This document shows positions 59,645-64,000 of a DNA stretch of 64,000 nt, piece by piece; position 1 is the first letter of the stretch, and each line of letters begins with the position of its first letter. The notes beneath the pieces were generated by a model. It had not been told where the DNA came from. It searched no databases and saw nothing but the letters and a program-made list of their open reading frames with translations. A program made the translations under genes and the position numbers. Source of the stretch: Clytia hemisphaerica (Eukaryota > Cnidaria > Hydrozoa > Leptothecata > Clytiidae); NCBI GenBank assembly GCA_902728285.1, contig CACVBU010000474.1, positions 1-64,000 of the forward strand, written 5' to 3'.

Positions 59645-62132
59645 TCAAGATTTGATATTCAGTTTGGTGTGAACATCTGCATCAACATCCTCTTCGCCTT
59701 CTTCCTCTTCGCCTTCCTGGGCCCCCGTGCTTTCCGCACACGGATACTTAGACATAGCGTGATATCCCTTAGGTAAGTTCTTGATACTTGGCATTTTAGC
59801 AGCAAAATATGCTATACCAGCAACCATGAGGCTTATAACAACAAGCGATAAACAGATGATTGCAAATTTAGCGGAAAGCGGCATGGCAACAGCCGGCTTG
59901 ATGGTATGTTTCTTGTCCGAATCTGTTTTATGTTTAAATTCCAAAGAACGTTTGCAATGTCTTAAATTGTCATCAGCCTCTAAGTGCGGCTCACATGCTG
60001 GAACGCATTCACCTCTAGTGCAGTCACAGTATTGTGAACAATCAACACACTCAGTTGCGAATAAGTTCGGTGACGGACATCCTTCGCGGCAGTGTGTTCC
60101 ACAAATTTCCGTTTCGTTAATTTTGATGTTGAAGACATTCTTGATATCACAAGTACCGGAGAATTTGAGTCTCCATTTCAATACCTTGTGACTCCAATCT
60201 TTACTGGACGCGTCACGGATGGTCAACTTCCACTTCCCTTTAGGTGATTCGTCCCAATGTAGAACGGTGAGGAATTCCCAATTTTCGAATCCTTTAGTAT
60301 AGGACGTATCACGAGCACGCTGTCTCAAGATATCCGACCGTGTACCTGAGGGTGAGGTCAACACGATTGAATGTTTTCCACGTTGCGTGTGATAAGCACG
60401 GCCACGCCCAAATTGTAATGTGATAGCAACATGTACGTGCTCCACTTTGGTCACGCATTTGTCTTGCTCGACAACGCACGAATCTGTCTCAATAAAGGAA
60501 GTAATTTTGTCTGTCGACCCGGATTTAGACAGATCAACAACTTTGACATCCGTCTCGCAGATGTGTTGTTTCTTAGCTGTTTTCCAATCGGAGCTAGATG
60601 CAACTTCTACCAATTTGTTAGTGTCCAGAGCACCGAATCCGAATTTGACATTGACTTTGTGTCCAGCACCGTTGGTTTGCCAATCTGAATCATCAGGACT
60701 AATGACTTTAGAGGTTTGAGCTACTAGATGTTGTAAATCACGCCATGTCAGTTTACGGTTTGCTTCTAACACCAAAGCAAATATACCTAAAATAAACAGT
60801 AATAACTATATATAAATGATGATCGACTATGTTTTTCATATCATATTTTTTTGCCTAGTGTTTGTCTGAGATATCGTGAAAAATCCGGGGTAAGGCTCTG
60901 AAGAAGAAATATATGCAGGGGGGTTTGACCTCGTTTTCTTTGTGGAACAGTAGCTAGAAATTAGAAATTTAACCGATTGAATGGAACTTTATACGTTTTT
61001 GTGGTAAACGTTAGCAAATAATACTTTGATAGTTTTTATTGATAAAGTTCTTACAGCTGTATAAAATTGCAGTAAATCGAAAATGGAGGAAGAAAGCAAA
61101 ACATCAACAATGAACTGATTAGGAAACGTCAGAATCAAAGCCATCATTTTTCTTACCTGCGGCCAGAGGTGCGGCGGCTGAAGTGCCCGTATGGGTGTGC
61201 GTGCATTTGCCACTCAAGTCAGTGGTTGAGATCTGTTTATCTCGATTCCCCGTTGGTTCTCCGCTACTGTACGTCACCGCAAAGGTGCCCGGGCATGCTT
61301 CAGAATACCAAGGTTTGCGACCACAATTATCTACAGCTCCAATGGAAATGGTGAAAGGTGAATTGATGTAACCATCACATGAACAGTAATCACTGTATCG
61401 GCCACCATTACCGGTCGCCCATACGAAGATAGAGCCACGCCCTTTACGCCCTTTCTTGATACCTGAAAAAAGGAATAAAATCCATTAGAAAGAAACTCAA
61501 GGCATCAAAAATTTATTTTATAGAAGTTTTTCGTTGTTTGGCTCTCATTAAAAAAAATCATTTCAGTTCGAATTTCAAATAATTGCTTGAACATACCATT
61601 TCTGAAGGCTTTCTTAGCTAACGGTCCTGGACCGTCGACAGTTTTACCGTCGTCGTCGGGTCCCCACGAGCTGCTGTAAATATCAATGAAATCTGACGCA
61701 AAAGACAACGAGCCTGTGAATGAAAGAAATTATATTATCAATTTTATCAAATTATAACTCAGTTCTATTTTGGTTAATAAATCCAGATAAATCTCCTAGT
61801 TGGACCTTTAAGGGCCGAAAACTTTTTTTCGAAATTGAATTCGGATCTATTGAATGTCTGGAGCCGATTTCAAAGGATTTTTACCATATTTTTCCTTGGA
61901 ATATTCTGAGGGATTTTTCATTGCCTGATCAAATTTGATCGTAGAAAATGACGTCATTATTAATTATCTTAAGAACCTACCATTGTGGCTTTAATCTGTC
62001 TACAACGTACCTGCTTCTACAGCATCAGTTACTTCGCCATCCAGCATTCTTATGCCGCCCACACGACTATTGTACGCCACACCACGCCCACAAACACCAT
62101 TGCCTCGTTCACCAGCCACCTCTCCTGCACAT
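59645..62132 (-). CDS. Furin-type proprotein convertase, 3' four exons (5' part not in window)
   Basis: Exons 62011-62132, 61597-61713, 61157-61462 and 59645-60786 join in phase to about 562 codons. It is a calcium-dependent serine protease that cuts precursors after basic residues in the late secretory pathway. Seen in order: the stretch just after the His-loop ([33 protein letters not shown]), [17 protein letters not shown], the oxyanion Asn in WATGNGG, the catalytic Ser in [13 protein letters not shown], the P domain ([15 protein letters not shown]), a short Cys-rich segment, a membrane helix ([20 protein letters not shown]) and a cytosolic tail with YHAM and an acidic cluster ([10 protein letters not shown]). 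Tyr and acidic signals are how furin is held in the trans-Golgi network. Exons for the signal peptide, prodomain and catalytic Asp and His are not visible up to the window end. Confidence 0.93.
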
Positions 62133-62384
62133 CTGATTGAAGAAAAATGAAAATGTTTGGAATTATAAAAAAACTGATAATTACTATCTATAGCAACGAA
62201 ACAACAGAAAACCACCGCAACAGAAAACGAAATATCATATGGTCCAACCCCCCATTTAGTGCAAATGTTAAAACCAATGTTGCAAAAAGATTAGTTTACT
62301 TTGTCATGAAAAACTTTCCAAAAAATCACAGACTTCAAACTTTATAACAGAAATAATCTCAAAGTTAGTTACAGATGTATGCCA

Positions 62385-62914
62385 AATGTTTCAAACATCA
62401 TTTCCTCCCATAACAAAAAATCCTCAACTCAAACGAACCAGAACCAGAACCACTAAACGTCAAACAATGCAACTGCAGAAGAAAAACTGACTGTCCGTTA
62501 AACGGCAAATGTCTCCAAAACGAAGTCATTTATCAATGCAAAATCGAAGAGTCCGAAACAAACATAGAAAAATTTTATATGGGCTAAACAGCAAACACCT
62601 TCAAACAAAGATGGTACGGACATAAACACACCTTCAAATATGAAACCAAAAGAGCGTAAACAGAGTTATCCAACCACGTTTGGGACCTACAAATTAAAAA
62701 TATACAGCCGAAATTGTCATGGAAAATTATCGACCACGCCCACCCGTATGTTAATGGCTCAAAAAAATGTAACCTCTGTCTCACAGAAAAATTTCATATA
62801 ATTACGTCAGAACTCGATCTCGTTAACCAGAGATCTGAACTTATTTCTAAATGTCGTCATAACAACAAATTTATTCTAAAAAACTTCGAATCGGTCCCCC
62901 CGGACAAATCATAA
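62385..62914 (+). mobile_element. Remnant of a Penelope-like retroelement (C-terminal GIY-YIG endonuclease)
   Basis: The plus-strand frame reads CNCRRKTDCPLNGKCL, then FYMG-stop-TANTFKQRWYGHKHTF, then TELSNHVWDLQ, WKIIDHAHPY, CNLCLTEKFHIITSE and NQRSELISKCRHNNKF, and ends at 62914. This is the order of the Cys cluster and GIY-YIG-type nuclease at the C-terminus of Penelope-like elements. Two in-frame stops and loss of everything upstream (reverse transcriptase) make it dead. It lies upstream of the last visible convertase exon, probably in an intron. Confidence 0.7.
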
Positions 62915-63043
62915 ATTTTATTTTCAATACTTTTTAATGCTTTCATCATTGTTTTTATTACCTAGTTTTATTGCACTAACTATCCAGTTTTTTAACTTTT
63001 TACGTCGAATTTCAATTTTTTCCAATCATTTTGTACATATGAA

Positions 63044-63489
63044 TACCGTAAATCACCGATTAAGCGCCCGGCTTGAATTAGTGCCCCGCTCGAAAAAACG
63101 CCCCCCATTTAGTTAAAATAATTTTATAAGCGCCCCGCTCGAATAAGCGCCCCCCTTTGAATAAGCCACCCCCCTCCAGGGAGGGGCGCTTATTCGAATT
63201 GGTGGCCTAGGCTAATTTCCGGGATAAGAATTTCTCTTCAGATGATTAACAGTCGAAAAAAATTGGAACAAAAATAAAAATCAAGGTCTTTTAGCTTTCT
63301 TTTTTTTCTGTTTCTTATTGGATTTTTCTTTTATTCATCCTTTTTTGAAGTTAAGTTTAAGCAGATTCCGAATTTGTTGATATACGAATTTCTGAAATAA
63401 AAAAATAAGCGCCCCGCTTGAATAAGTGCCCCTCTCAGAGCCTGAAAAATTTAAAAAGCGCACGGGCGCTTAATCGGTGATTTACGGTA
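63044..63489. mobile_element. Inverted-repeat element with GCGCCCCGCTTGAATAAG repeats
   Basis: Perfect or near-perfect ends TACCGTAAATCACCGATTAA and TTAATCGGTGATTTACGGTA, flanked by TA. The body has repeated AAGCGCCCCGCTtGAAtAAG units in both orientations. Non-coding, 446 bp. Confidence 0.9.
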
Positions 63490-63742
63490 GTGTGAAAACA
63501 CGAAACTCAGAGTAATGTACTTTTATACTTAGTTTTTTTAAATGGAAGATAACTTTTAAAAATATTGATCTACAGCAACGATGATGGTATAAGACCGAAA
63601 AGCTTTTGCTTCAATTTTAACCAAATATTGTTCTGTTTTTTTTCCTTAACTGTTAAAGTAGTTCTCCAGAAAGACTGCAAATTAGTAGGGGCCAACCTTT
63701 GATCTGCAGCATCTTTCGTGGGACTCGACCGCACGTGATTGG

Positions 63743-64000
63743 TTCGAAAGTAGATAGGATTTTGAGACTTTTTTGAGTGGGACAAAACTTATAACCTCCA
63801 AGATTAGTAAAAAATTGACGATTTTTAGAAAAAAAAATTTTCGAAAGTAGATAGGATTTTGAGACTTTTTTGAGTGGGACAAAACTTATAACCTCCAAGA
63901 TTAGTAAAAAATTGACGATTTTTAGAAAAAAAAATTTTCGAAAGTAGATAGGATTTTGAGACTTTTTTGAGTGGGACAAAACTTATAACCTCCAAGATTA
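63743..64000. repeat. 97-bp tandem repeat running off the window
   Basis: TTCGAAAGTAGATAGGATTT starts at 63743, 63840 and 63937, an exact 97-bp period with virtually no differences between units. The array continues past the window end. Confidence 0.92.

Noticed and set aside
59781-60719. Plus-strand frames of 85-136 codons
   Set aside because: They lie antisense to the long, well-supported last exon of the convertase.

Overview
The window is a piece of an AT-rich invertebrate animal genome. The genes are split into many small exons with consensus GT..AG introns, the introns carry many short inverted-repeat elements, and both recognisable genes are animal signalling or secretory families. 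I cannot place it to species. The degraded Penelope-type endonuclease and the abundance of small inverted-repeat elements would fit a cnidarian or a similar early-branching marine invertebrate, but that is only a guess.

The main gene, on the minus strand from 56493 down to 27796, is a receptor-type guanylyl cyclase that I could assemble completely: 32 coding exons summing to 5,361 nt (1,786 codons plus stop), with reading phase agreeing at every junction. The order is: signal peptide, an unrecognised region of about 480 residues, a periplasmic-binding-protein type-1 (ANF-receptor-like) ligand domain, a cysteine-rich and EGF-like stalk, one membrane helix, a kinase homology domain, a linker, and a class III guanylyl cyclase domain with all key residues. 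Binding outside the cell should therefore control cGMP synthesis inside.

The 3' part of this gene (the last 11 exons: end of the stalk, membrane helix, kinase homology domain and cyclase) lies in a tandemly duplicated unit of about 8.6 kb. From the gene outward the copies are C (27373-38288, joined to the ectodomain exons), B (11876-27372, enlarged by a 6.8-kb TTAA-flanked element) and A (1-8637). A fourth, truncated copy (8639-9466) keeps only the last exon. A and B keep all splice sites but each has a different 1-nt insertion that breaks the frame. Neither has ectodomain exons of its own, so they are either decayed duplicates or alternative 3' cassettes. Shared insertions and a shared deletion show that A and B are sisters and C is the older form.

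Beyond the receptor's 5' end (56.5-59.6 kb) is an intergenic stretch. Next, also on the minus strand, are the last four exons of a furin-type proprotein convertase (59645-62132): part of the subtilisin domain with the catalytic Ser and oxyanion Asn, P domain, Cys-rich segment, membrane helix and acidic tail. Its 5' exons are not visible. The remaining sequence (62.1-64 kb) holds a Penelope-like remnant, a strong inverted-repeat element and a 97-bp tandem repeat running off the end.

Repeats explain much of the non-coding DNA: at least ten inverted-repeat families, a 156-bp minisatellite array with microsatellite tails resembling mollusc 'pearl'/Helitron-like elements, a LINE remnant, a probable tRNA-derived SINE and the large TTAA element with a second inverted-repeat element inside it.
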